Positions 39,901 through 52,769 of a stretch of DNA of 64,000 nucleotides are shown here, piece after piece. The DNA is from Amblyornis subalaris (lineage: Eukaryota; Chordata; Aves; Passeriformes; Ptilonorhynchidae), in assembly GCA_018881555.1 (NCBI GenBank), contig JACAXG010000007.1, forward strand, positions 8,694,935 through 8,758,934, in the 5' to 3' direction. The translations under genes and the position numbers were made by a program. The notes below the pieces were generated by a model. That model was not told the origin of the DNA, did not search any database, and worked only from the letters and a program-made list of their open reading frames with translations. Within the stretch, counting starts at the first letter, position 1; each line of letters begins with the position of its first letter.

Positions 39901-42900
39901 TTATATACATTTCTAAGCAAGAATAGATATATTTATTTTTTCACTACTGAGGGTATAACTTGCATATTGAAAATTTGAGCCCAAATCTATCAGCAATTTA
40001 ATAGCTGAACTTTATAAAAGGGACTTAATGAATTAATGTTGGACTAATTCAGGACTACTATATTTCAATCCAACAGGGCCCATTCCTCTTGTCTCCTGAC
40101 AAATGTTCCTTAGTAGAAGCACCCAGCAAATCTCTCTCATCCAGACTGTCTTCCCCCTGTGCCCAAGCACACCAGGGTGCATTCATGAGAGCATTAGAAA
40201 GTGGGATCAGGAATAAAACATAACTTGTCAGAATGAACAAAAATGCATTTTATTGTATAATAATCTGTTCAGTTAGTCTGGGCTTTTCTCTTTCATAATT
40301 TATCACTTAAGGGTTGATTGACAAAATTTCTGTGGCTCACAATAGGTCATAAAATCTGTGTCCAGTAGAGGGTTTTCTGAAGCAATATAATGTTCATTTT
40401 AGAAAGGAGACATCTGTTTCTAATCTCAAAAATCAATGGCAGAATATGACCCAAGGCTTTCAAACATAAATTTTCAATAGGTTGCATGNTTTTTTCCTTC
40501 TATTGGTTCGTAAGTGATGGAGCTTTTCTGCCACAAAAGATGCATAAATTAAAATGCATGTGTGAAAACAGGCTTGCAGTGTATGATGTGTACATTAGTG
40601 CTTTNGGAAACAAGACATTCTTTTCCTGGAGTCAAATTTCCAAGGCTTGCCCCTTGATATGAGCAGTTCACTTCCTGCTCTTCAATTCTCAGACAACATA
40701 AAACTGGGATTGGATCTTTTTTTTTCTATATTTTAAAATAAGCCATAAGAAAATTGATGCCATGTGATGTGAAAACTTCTCAGCATGGTAAATATACTTT
40801 TTTTCTTTTGAGCTGAGAAGGATTGAAGTTAACATTTGTTTCAGATTTCCAGCAATACCATCACTGCTGTGTAATAGCTGAAAGGGTTCCATCAGTCCCA
40901 TCATGAAGAAACTTTATTTCTTGACAAGAAGACATTAAGTACAAGGCAAATTGGGGGTAGGGAGAATCAAAACTGTGTGAATTGTTTAACCTTCCACCAC
41001 AGTTCAACAAAGTTTAAAAAAAAAAAAAAGAGCCTTTGGCAAACTGCCTAGATTTTGTAAGGCCACTCACGCTTTGTAAGCCCCCGAAGATCACAGTGTT
41101 TCTGGCTCAAGGCTGAAATCCCATTGAGCCAGGGCTGAAAAAAGCCTTTCAACCGTGTTGAGTAAACACTTCAAGAAACAGCTATTTGTCATGATGCTCT
41201 TAAACGCTGGGTGTAAGCTGACTGCCACATCTTGGACAAAGATGAACAGTAATCATGAATACATTGTTTGACATCAAACACTTTCAGAAGTCATGCTTGC
41301 AGTCTGTGCTAGGTGGAACAGGGTGTCTGTTTCTGTTGAAACTGTGTGCTGGAAAAAGGAGCANAATGATGAATTTGCTAACTGCACACTAATACTCCTT
41401 AAAACTNGGCTTCATACATCATCTTGAAAGAAACTGAAGCAAAAGCTTCTCCTATAACAAGATTTCTGATTCGAACACCCAAGTTTCTACTTAGGAGCCT
41501 AGAAGAAATAATATCTCCAAGAAAAATACTTCATTTGGAAAAATGGTCCAGTGATTTGGGACTACTGATGAATTCAATGTGGGGAACAGCTAAGAATGCA
41601 ACTGGTAGTCTCATAACCATTTGTGTCTGTGTGGTTTTGGTGATGGTTTTTTGTCTTGGTTTGGGTTTGTTACGTTTGTTTGTTTGGGTTTTCTTTTGGT
41701 GGAAGAGTTTTGGGTATGAATGTTAAAGGGGGTGTTCAAGTAGTTGCATTTGAGTGGAAAAAAAAGATCAATTAAATGAACATTAAGAAGCTTACAAAAG
41801 TTTGGTCTTCAGACTCACTCAGCATAACATTCCTGAATTCTGCTGGTGGAACACTGCAAGGCACACCTTGTCATGGGCATCTACTTGGAATCCATGTCAC
41901 GGGACAAATGTTTCTTATTAGCAGAAGTTTCTACAGATGGGCTGCACCATCCATTTTCTGGTCTGCTTCAATTTAACAACAATTTCATATTTTGCCCATA
42001 GGCTAGAAAGCTATGTTTGAGTCAGAGATTTCTATTTTAGCTACCATAGTCCAAAATGAAGACTTTATTTTAAAAAGGACTTGGAAGAATTATTGTAAAA
42101 AGGAAAATGTAATTTATTTTGACACTTAAAAAATAACTGCAATAAACTAACAGTTGATTTACACTGTACAATATGTATTCAGTTTCATAGCAAATAGCTG
42201 AAGATAACTTTGCAAAGTGCATTGTTTTTATAGTAAGTTGTTATGGTGGTCATAGCAACATCAAAGGTCTTTGCTAGATTTAAATTTTTTTTTTGTGGAA
42301 TGCAGTCCAAGTTTGTTTTTCTGGATAAGCTCTGTAGCTATTGTGATTGCAGGGAATAATTCTGACACCCAACGGCATCATAGGAAAATACTAAGTGCAT
42401 GAAAACTGGCCATACATTGAAAGTGTTGTCAAAGATGTGCTGAATCAGCTGCTTTTACATAGGGCTTGCAGTCAGATTAAATATTTTGTCTGTAAACAAA
42501 TACTGGAGTGTCTCAACTTCATGCTTAAGCAGTGACAAAACTGATTTAGAGTGTGCAACCTTTTCTGTTTTAAGTGGTGTGAATTAAAACTCCTGATAGA
42601 TGTGTACAGAGGACACATCCAGTTTACAACAATATATCACTAAGTTTTGATCGCTAGGGATTTAACATATGTGCATAGTTAAAGTTCAGGGCAGGTAAGG
42701 TAATTAGCTGGTGGATGTTAATGTAACTGATGCACTCTGAAAGGCCTTTTGTCCTCATTCTCATAACAATCTCTGACACTTTTTGAGATTTTCTGCTTTT
42801 GGACTAAAGCTTCTCATGTTTCATTTGAACTCTGTTTGATTTTTGGACAGAGAAAATGGAGCAAAGGNAATGTAAATGGGTTAAAATGTTGATGTTCCTC

Positions 42901-43414
42901 CCACGCATCCCTTCTTTTTAATGCATGTGTAGGAGGGATGAAGAAAAAGCTGTAATTTCCTTTACTTGCTAAGGATTTTATTTCCTTTCCCACTGCGAAA
43001 GCAGAGACTGCAACGAATAAAAAATGCTCTTCATCGTTTGTTGGGATTTCTTGTTAACATTTTAATGTCTGGGGTTTTTTCCACAGAAAGCTTATTGTGA
43101 TGTATTTCCTTTATAAAAAAACACAGGCCTAAATCAATTCTTCCTTAGTCATCAATCTAATGCAAGAATGTGTGCCTAACTCTAGGAATATGCTTAAACA
43201 TTTTGCTGAAAGTTTGTGTGAATTTTCATACAAGGCTCACTCTGTGCTTAGGCAGGCAGGCACTTTTATTAAGACTCTTCATTCATCTGAAGATAGAAGA
43301 AAAAAAAGATTTACTGAAAAATAGACTAGAAGTAGACCTCATGAGATCACAGTCAAGGCAGGCTGTGCTGTAGCTGTGTCATTCCTGAAAACACTTCCTT
43401 CATCTTTTCTTGAA
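33912..43414. other. Non-coding single-copy DNA
   Basis: About 9.5 kb with no confident gene or repeat family. It contains a 13-bp tandem repeat (39361-39394), A14 at 41016-41029 and a G/T-rich tract at about 41615-41705. That tract translates to a leucine/valine/phenylalanine stretch looking like a membrane helix, but the frame opens at TTG and reflects composition. Confidence 0.65.
39361..39394. repeat. 13-bp tandem repeat, 2.6 copies
   Basis: The unit GAAAGATGCTATT is present twice in succession, plus eight bases of a third copy, without mismatches. Confidence 0.9.
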
Positions 43415-43660
43415 GACTTCTAATGCCAGAAATTTTATTACTTTTTAGGTAATCTTTTCCAGGGCTTCACTAATCATACCATTAAAAGGTGCCTTTTTTT
43501 TTTTTTTCTGTATGCCTGTGTAAGTCCCCTATTTCTTTTCTTTCTGCCATGTGCACAGCCAACAAATTAATCTTTTTATTCATTGCAGCAGCTTGTGTGC
43601 TGTTGAAGATTNTTATCCTGTCTTTGCTAAGATACAGACTCATTATTCAAAGACTTTTGC
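43415..43660 (-). mobile_element. Ancient CR1/L3-like LINE fragment
   Basis: Read on the plus strand, the blocks follow the reverse complement of ancient amniote CR1 3' regions: TTTTTAGGTAATCTTTTCC, AGGGCTTCACTAAT, then (after a T14 run at 43494-43507) CAACAAATTAATC, TTCATTGCAGCAGC, GTTGAAGATTNTTATCCTGT and GCTAAGATACAGACTC. These parallel 'ggtaatctgttccagtgcttcacta', 'gacaaattgatc', 'tttgaagactgttatcatgt' and 'ctaagtcttctcttctcc'. The copy is diverged and has lost both ends. Similarity judged from memory. Confidence 0.6.
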
Positions 43661-46600
43661 AGGTGGTATTTTCAGCTGTTCCCAGAGTTTTACAATCTCC
43701 TCTTAACTTCCATCTTTGGTTCTTTGGGAAGGATGATGGCCCTCTTCCCAACATGTAAATGTAGGCAATGCATCAAAAAGCACTTTCAATAAGGCAGTAG
43801 AGCAACNTAAGAAGACACCTGCCATCCAAATAGGTATGGCAGCCAGGTATGCCAGGGGATGAATTTCAGGTCCTAACCCCANGATTAGATGCCAACTGGC
43901 CGCTGAAGAGGCCTCAGAGAGCAAAAACAAGCTCTTGATAACCAATGTCAGTTAAGTCAGAACTGAATCGTATGGAAAATCTTGTAAGACTTCAGTAATT
44001 ACAGCTACTTATTTTAGAAAATAAGTAAATTATATAGTAGAAAAATTAGCCTGAGCATTTTTTTTTTCTATGTAGTAGAGGGGAGTCAAAACACACAAGG
44101 ATCCTGAAATTTTTGGCAANGGTCCTTTAGCAGGTAAAGGCATGTGCATGCAAGCGTGCTGTAGCTGAAATGACTGCCTCTGGTTGGATTGTTAGTACAG
44201 TCTTNAATTCTTCAGGATAGTAAACCTTCTTTTACTCATCTGGCAAGATACTGAAGCACATACATAATTCCAGCCTTGTGGCTAGTCCAGTTGAAGTCAG
44301 TAAAACCTGTTCACAGTCTGTATTCTGTCAAACAATCAGGCAAAAAAACCCCAAACCTAGCAAGTTTCTTCTTCAGAATAAAAAAAATAATTTAAAAAAC
44401 CCAATAACTTTTTTTTTTAAAATATACCTCTCTATCTTCTTTGTAGAGAAAAAGCACTTATCAGCCAGGAGTCTTTCTAGTGGGCCCTGTAGGAGCTTAT
44501 TCTTGTTCCTCAGCTGTTTAATATTCAAAAGAAACTAAAAGATAAAAAGTAAAATAATAGGAACTTACAAGTAAGGAAACAGATGGGCATAGATCATGAA
44601 ATGGTTGGGATTGCCGTGGTCTAAGCAACCAAAGGTTATTTCATACAACAAAACTGACATTTAGGAGCTAAGACTTTGCTGAATTTAGAGATTTCTCCTC
44701 ACTGTGAGNAGCAGCAATTTTATGTATCATAAACTCCGTGCCTTCCTCAATCAGCTTTGCTTAAGCTCCAGGAGGACTTAGAACAAATGTGTATAATAAG
44801 CAGTAGAAATTCTTGTAAGAATAAAGTGATAAACATTACTGTGTTTGGTGCTAGTTCAGCCACTATTAGAACACTCTGTTTTGTGCTGGAAGCCAAGCTC
44901 CAAGAAGTATTTCCATAAACTGAAAATGGCTCAGGGAGGAAACACCAAGGTAACCTGACAGATTCTTGTAGCTTTAAAAAGATGTTGGGTGGTGAGAACA
45001 AAACAGTTGCTCATTGTTTTGTGTGGAACAGGGTTAGACAGTCGAAGGCTGTTTCATTTATGTGATTTATTTCTCCTGCCAATTTTTTCTCTCACTGTTT
45101 GCGCTGGTTTGGATTCACCAAGGTGGTTTGGTTGTTTTTTAAGGTATTCAGAGGCTCTCCTTCAAAGAGAGTTCCTCCTTTTTGTAAACTACTCCCAGTT
45201 ATGGAACCATCCCCAAGCTTACCTTTTGACACCAATCCTTGAGTTCTCACTTGATCTTGGCTGTTTTGTCCTGCCTTCATGCTCCTTTTGGAGAACTGAA
45301 AAATATCCACAGAAAATTGTCTTACCCATCCTTGGCTTGCACGTAGTCTTCATCCATCTGATTTTCATTACTCTGTTCCTTTATCCCACCCAGATTTTTC
45401 CCTTAAAGTGGTTAGGGATTTTTGCTTTAGTCCATAATCATTTTCATTATTACAAAACTTTTTTTTAATTACTTTTCCTGCTTTGCATCTTTTTTTTGAA
45501 AACTTCTGTCTGTCCTTGTGCCACCCTATTCCTTTAGCACAAATAGTTCTTCTCTGTTCCTAGAACTTACTAGAAGTTATGTCCTGTCATCCAAGTTCCA
45601 GTTTATTAGGATAAACAAATTATTTTAATCTCCTTCATTAGATCATCTTGGAAGTGTGGATGAAATGGGCTTATCAGAGCAGTTATCAAAGACTGATTTG
45701 TGCAGAAACATTCCACTGCCACATATAAAAATACTATTCCTAAAAGAAGTATAAAAAATATCTTGGGGTATTAAACACTGGAAATTCAGTGTGTTCATTG
45801 ACAATATGACTGACAAGCAGCTTGGTGCTACTGGAAGAAAAAATTCTTGGTTATAGTTAATGTACAACACATGACATCCATGGACCTATCTTCATAATCT
45901 CTGACAATTTATTGGGGAGGGATTAAGCAACAGTTTTTTTTAAAGAATAAATTTGCCTTCAAAAAGGGCATTTCTTTTAGTAAATGTTTGCAGCTGCTAA
46001 GAAGTTCCTCCTAATTGTGGGAAGAATAGTGAAAGAAGTGGTATTTTTCATTAGACTACCCTTTCTTTCTCCTGAAATTCTCATGCTCATTGGGGGAAAT
46101 GGATGTTTTCATTTTCAGGAATTCTTGCTTCAGACTTCTCTCATGTACTTGGAACTGACCTAAGACCAACAGAAGTCAGAAACAATAGCCCAATTCAAGT
46201 CTTTCATTGTGCAAGTAAAATTATTTTTTGAAAGGATATTACCTGGGGCCCTAATTGATTAGGCAGCTGGAAGAAGGAACTGTGAAGTTAAAAATTAGTT
46301 CTTGCTGTTGACAGCATTAAACCTGTATCACTTCAATAGCAGGGCAGCCCAGCTGGAGAAGGAATTCCTTCTGTGGATTCAACTCCATTGACCACATGGT
46401 CATCCATTAAGCCACTGTTGACCATTCCCTCTTCATACTTGAGCCCTTCCTTGGCAATGTCCATGTTTGCTGGCACTGGGTCTGTTCCCATGTGCATGTT
46501 TCAAAACTTCCACTCTCATGTATAAATGAAAGTGTGGGATGTTTTACATGAGGGTGTAAATCCTAGGATAAACTGTGATGCAGAAGGAGTATTATTGACA

Positions 46601-49600
46601 GCAAAGAAAACAGCTGGCTAGAATTAAACTATTTCTGTAATTTAAAGAAAAATATGTTTTATGCCCTTCTTTTCCTCTTCACTAAGATGTATATACAGCC
46701 TCATAAAGCATGTGAGACAAAGTTTCAGTTCAATCAGTAGTTTTCACTTCAATCTGTAAGAACTTTGTTGATTTACTCNAAATAAAAATGCTTATTTAAC
46801 CTTAAAAATATCAAGAACATCAGCTCATGACTTGTCTGTTTTTACTGGAGATTCTTCTGGATGACTGGAAAAAGTTGTTCTGAGTTTCTGAGTTAAAAAA
46901 AGAATAACATGGAGAGAAAGCCAAACTAATGCCAGAGGACAGTTTAAAACTGTTGAGGACAGATGTTTAGTGTGTTCTCTGGGTCACTTTGGGGAAAAAT
47001 ATGCTGCTGTGACTCTTCAGAAATTGAGTTGATACTGACAATCTGGTTTCTTTCTTGATAAATAGAAAAGCGTCATATCAGTTAACGGTAATAGTGGTAT
47101 TTAAAGTTTATCTATTTAGTCATGATTAATTACATCATTAGTTTAGTCAAGATTTAGTTAAACTGTGAGCAATCGGCGATTTTAAAAAAATAGAAAAAAT
47201 AATCTCGGAAAAGCTGGGTCTTAGTTAAGTGGATGAAAGAAAATCAAGGTCTTCTTAAAAGTTTTTTACCAGGACAGACAAATCTCTGTGAAAACACTCA
47301 AAACATCCCCTTTAAGGGTGTTTGGTTAGGCCCTGGGTTGGACTGGGAGCGAGAAGCGTAGCTGAGAAATATGACTGGAACAACAGAGCACCTTGGGGCT
47401 ATCCCACAAAGAGCCCTGTATTTTAATAATGTACCAAAATGGGTCATTTTCAGCCTCCAGAGCAGTGTAGATTNAGGAAAGTGCAAAGTGTGCTGCCTTC
47501 AAGGACTTGGACAAGCATTGTAATGTCCCTGTGTGCTGTTCAACATCATTCCCAATGCCTTCCTTTCAATAAGCATCAGGCCCTTCTGGATTCCATTGCA
47601 TATTCTGTGAATGATGAGAAGGTGATAAATCATCAAATAAGTGATGGCAGAGTTACTTAAGCATCATAGAACTAGGAAGAAGTCAGTAAGATATTTATGG
47701 GGGAAAAGAGAGGAAACAGTTCTCCTACAGGGCAGAGAGAGGCGTCTGCCAGTGAAGGCGTCAGGTTTCTTAGCAGCTCAGAGGACAATTGGCTTGAGTT
47801 CCTCAAGGGGCACCCTGTAGAGTCAAAATATTTTTGGCTAAAGTTACAGCAGCTGCAGAGCATTGATGGGTTGTCATGGGTCTTATGGATGCTGGGAAAT
47901 GAGACTCNGAACTGGGCAAGGATGAGAGCCTGCAGAAAGGCTTCTCTGCTCCAGCAAATGTGCTGGGGAGCTGCAGCTGTTAGGATTCGGGGGATCTGCT
48001 GGAGCTCTGTAGCTCAGTCCGTGAGCTGAGCATGGTCCTGACAAAGTGATTCTGCCTGGCCTGTGGTGTCTGTGTAGGTAATTGGGAATGTGTAGGTAAA
48101 TGGGGAAATTGCCTCCTTGTGTTGGGTTCTGCATGTGGAAGAAGCACGTGGAGATGGGCGGGGCTGTCCTGAGCCAACTCTTTAGTGCTCAGTAACTGTC
48201 CAGTATGCGGCCTGAAGGGTGGTGTCTTCAGTGCCTAGAAAGCAGGTACCTGGCCCCAAACTGGACTGTGCAGATTCACTGCATCAGCATTTAAAAAATA
48301 AATAAATAATAATACCTAATTGACAGGGACTTGCTGTCTCTGATATCTGGAGAGCCATCTGTGAATTCCTGTGATCACCAGAATGCATAGGTTAAAAGAC
48401 AGGCCCCAAGCTAATTATCAAGAGAGAATTGGGATATGTGCATATAACCACAGTCAGGAATGCCAAGGCTTGGCACACTGGTTTGGGGTGGGAAGAGGAA
48501 TCCCCAGGACCATCACTAGCTGTTGGCCCACTTCCCCCAGCAGACCTCAAGTCCACCAGCCTCTAACTTGCAGCTAGCTGCAGGGTACTGATCCTTCAGG
48601 ATAGCATCAGCTCTTTTGAATCCTACCACTGTGTCCTAAAACATTCTATCTTTGTAAAACTCTTCCTAATGTTAGTATTTCCATACCTGTTTGAAAATAC
48701 TCTCTTGCTAGCAGTTCTAGGAAGGCACAGGCAGAATTAATGCAGAAAAGAGGTAAATGTTTTCTACCTCATCTTCCAGCAATGTGGACATGCACCTACT
48801 GCAATCGCACCTTCTAGGCCAAGTGCACAAAAGCCATAAGGGAAACAAAGGTGAAGCCCCTATTCCAAGGTTATGNGTATTCCATTCACCTGGGGGAAGG
48901 AAACATTGAAGCAAGAGCTTTCTTATTATTGATGCAAATTTGACAGCTTGCACAACAGTGCAAGAAGACAGCAGAACCCATCCAAACCCAAAGTAACCCT
49001 GGCAAAACAGAAGATGCANTCAATCCCCTATAACTATATGTATTATTTATTGATGTACTGAAGCTTCAAGTTTTCCTCTTTAGACTGAAAAGTCCTGAGT
49101 CTCCTATAGGATGGTGCTGTATAACCTAAATATCACGGCTGCAAAAACCATCAGCAGCATCTTTAGGGCTGCCTACATTGACTTAACCAGCTCTTTTAGT
49201 TTTCCTTAGAGAAATGGCTCTTTTATGAACATGTCACCTTCAAACTGAGNCAAAGCACATTCCAGACTATTGTTGACTCCTGCAATATGAACTTCACAGT
49301 TAAATATCTTCTACTATAGACAAGAGTATAGACAATACAGACTTTGCCTTAGAATAAAGGATCTAAGGAGACTTGTTTACTCAGTTATTTTACAGTACAG
49401 GGNACAGTTACCACATTTGTTCTTTGATTTGACACTCCAGATATCAACCACTACCAAGAAGAGAAATAACTGTAAGAAACTGATATTTATAGTAATACTC
49501 TGCCCTGTCCAAAAACACCAGTCTCTTTTATCATGGATCAATGACCCCTGCTAAAGCAAATCGCTCATTGCTACTATATGAAATAGTAGCTTCCTCTGAA

Positions 49601-52600
49601 ATAAACAGTTCCAAGTGCTGTAGATGAACAGTACTGAGATGAGTTAGGAGGGAATGCCATACATGAAGGAATACCCTTTTTTGTCCATGTAGTGACTGTG
49701 ATGTGAGGCTGTCCTTTGCAAACTCTAATAAGAGTTTCCTGCTGACACTGTGCAAAGCAGCTTTCCCACCTCTTGATATTCGAACACCCAGAAGCATTTA
49801 CAACTATGGGAATGCTGTGGATTTCCCTTAAACTCTAGAAAAAACACCTTGAAAGTGGTTTATTTGCATAACTTGAGAACATATTTTACAAGACAGCTCA
49901 CAACTGTGTATTCTTACCCTCACCTGTGCTTAGCACAGAGTGCCTGTTCTGTACACCAATGCATATAAATAGAGTCCTATTATCACAGAGCATGGCAAAC
50001 ACTCCAGTGATATCAGTACTACTGTGGCTTTACCCCTCAGCATGCAGCTCAATTGCTTTTATTATTAACCAGACATCATGCTTAACCATTTCATTTGCAG
50101 TGTTGCACAGCCCTCCTTCAAGGGAATATTTACGTGTTTTCGTAGCAGTTTTACAGCCTTAATTCAGAGCTGGTGATAAACAAAGCCATTCCCAAACTTA
50201 GAAATGCCGAGAGCCAAGAATCACAGTTTCTCAAATCTCCAAAATAAATAAGTCATGTGTCAAACTTGCCTGTCCATTGGCAAGGGAATGCCATGAACAC
50301 TACTGCCTGATCGTTGATAAGGGAATGTGGATGTTGTGAAGTGTTGAATGATATAGCACTCAAGGGAATGGAAAAGAGAAAGTGCTGGAAGATGCAAAAA
50401 TGTGTCAGCTGATATCTCAGTAGGGCGCATTTTTTTTCTGGTTTGGTAAAGATACGGTCTTGATGGATTGCAGAGGAGAATAACTCTCAAACTTCTAGCA
50501 AAATCAGTTTTAGGAGTTTTGTTCTACTAGTTTTGTGGTGATCGACAGTCTGAGTAAGGTAAGCGAGGTTTTGTTTAAAGCGCATGTCAGTGCTGGTACC
50601 CTTGGCTTTTGTTTTTGTGGTTATGGATGCTTTTCACCTATACAAATTATACCCTTTGTTGTCTTGATTAGAACATCCAAGAGCTGATGTAACAGAATCA
50701 GTATTTTGACTTATTCTTTACTCCATTTACTTGTCTGTAAATGAAGACAATTGCATTCAAAAGGGAGAATTTTACATCTTTTTTGTTCTGTTCTGAGCAC
50801 CTTTCCATGCACCTCAAGGCTTCACTTTTCTTTTTGGTACTTCCTCCCTGAGAACTGTACTTCTTGTTCTAATAGGATATGTCAGTCACTCATTCTGCTG
50901 CCTGTAAATCCGCCAGGATCATTTCCAGTAACAGAGGCCAGTGTCATGATGCACCAGCACTGGTATCCCACAATTATAAATAGATCCTTGCATGGACCTC
51001 AGAAGGGTACATAGACACTCAGGGTTGCTGCAGTCATATAGGAAAAGAATAACAACTCTAAAAACTAATGCCAGGACCCAGTGTTTGGTTATTCAGAGGG
51101 CTGCTTTTTCTCTCAAAGGGCTTGGCTTGTGTAACTCTTCAGACAGTTTTAATTTTTTTTTTTTTTTTTTTTAGATTTTATTTGCGTACTTCTGGCACGT
51201 GGGCAAACTGCTGCGGCCCAGCATGTGCTTTAGTGTTGTTATTAGTTTTTAGGAGGAAAGGGAACAGTTTAACTACTGTGGTCATTTCTGGTTTCCATGC
51301 GGCTGTGTCCTTTTCACAGCTTCTGTCCCCACACCTGCACAGGTCTGTGATGTGTGTGTTTGAAGCTCCCCTGTATGCTGTGTATAAGAAATCTGCTACT
51401 TGAATCAAGCAAGNATCATTGCAGTCAGGAGGACTCAGTAGGTATTTGAAAATACTTCATCTGGGCCTACTCGAGTGCAATATTTTTAGGCAGTATATTA
51501 AGAATTTTAAGCTGTTTGTATAGTCAGAAAACTACTACTTGCTGTGACATATATGCTAAGCCTAATCTCCTCCTTGCCATCTTTTAGGATACAGTAAGTC
51601 AGGTGGATGTCTGTAAATATTTCACTGAGTTTTTTGATTTGGGGATTTAACAGACAACTTCTGGTGAATCTTGATATGATACCTTAAACTGTCTCCTTAA
51701 CCTGCAGCTCTCTGCTGCATCTCTGCCAGAGGTTTCTGCCTCTGAGCTGAGTCAAGGGAGTGCTTGGAGTCTCAGCTGTTGTGATGTGAAGCTCAGCATT
51801 TTAGCTTTAAAGACCAATGAAAAAGTGTGTATCCCCTTGTAAATCAGATTTGGGAGTAATAGGTTTGGAAAGATGTAAACCGGGGCTGGTAGAGATGTGT
51901 GGCTAGGGCTTAAACCATCACAGCTCTATTTGCCTTTTACTAAAGCCTGTGACAGGATAAGCCTCCTAACCTTTGTTCTGGTACACAACCAAAAAGAAGC
52001 AGAAGCCTCACTGGCTGCATCGATGACAAATAAGCATGTGGCTCACAAGAGTTTGGTTTTGGATAAAGAAACTTCCTGTGTCACACTTCGGGAGGAATTG
52101 ATCCCATNTATTAAAGGAGGCATGATATTGCATAAATCCTCAAGAGGTTTTTGTCATGTGTATGTTCTTTCCTATTTTTTAAGGACAGTTCCAGTAACAG
52201 GAACATCATTTCTTCTTAGAAGTTTTGGGTTGACTTGCATGGGTGTAATAAAACATCTGAGCTGCAAAGCAGATAGTATTTTATTTGATCTCCTTGTGTA
52301 GCCTGTACAAGTTCTGGACTAGGACACAAAGTGACCACATTATGCCTGTGTTTGCTCAGCACTCCTGTTTGTAAGGCTCTGGCTTCGATAGATTATTACG
52401 TGCCAGCTTTAAACCATTTGGCCTTGGCACGTCCATGGCATGTTTTCCCAGTAATTGTCACTATTAGGCTGAATGAAGCTTTCCAGAAACAGCAAAAATG
52501 ATTCAGCTTTCTAAGATAGAAATGGGGAAAAATATGTTTTGCCAGGGTATCCAGAAAATACCTCACAGTCAGTTCAGTAAGTGGTTCTTGATATTTATTT

Positions 52601-52769
52601 GTTTGTTTATTTATCTATTATCTGACACATGAGTTGTGGTGCTAAGGATTTCCCTTTTTTNCTGATCTGGGGGAAAAGCATCTCAATATGTATCCTGACT
52701 GGAGCCTTTTTAGAGTTTGTCATATTAAATTGGCATTTATGGACAAAACAGAGGATACTTGGAAATGTC
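43661..52769. other. Non-coding mostly single-copy DNA
   Basis: About 9 kb without a supported gene. It holds T20 at 51153-51172 beside a minus-strand AATAAA, a GC-richer patch around 47690-48260, and a TAAT-rich segment at 47080-47230. The longest open frame (44989-45468, 159 codons) opens at GTG and contains no ATG codon, so it is unlikely to be translated. A sentence-like match to a CR1 reverse complement at 48650-48690 (CTCTTCCTAATG) was too short to call. Confidence 0.6.
51153..51182 (-). other. Possible minus-strand poly(A) tail with AATAAA
   Basis: T20 on the plus strand is A20 on the minus strand. It is preceded on that strand by AATAAA (51182 to 51177) with four bases between. This could be the end of a processed retrocopy coming from the right, or a chance A-rich tract. 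The spacing is shorter than a normal polyadenylation site, and no recognisable gene body or target-site duplication was found. Confidence 0.25.

Noticed and set aside
41424..41726. 100-codon frame ending in a hydrophobic stretch, like a small membrane protein
   Set aside because: It opens at TTG, and the hydrophobic part is produced by a G/T-rich simple tract. No homology recognised.
48640..48700. Possible minus-strand CR1 piece (CTCTTCCTAATG)
   Set aside because: The match is a dozen bases in AT-rich DNA without flanking CR1 blocks.
51897..52301. 134-codon open frame
   Set aside because: It starts at GTG, contains an unresolved codon and no recognisable motif. About one open stretch of this length is expected by chance in 64 kb at this composition.
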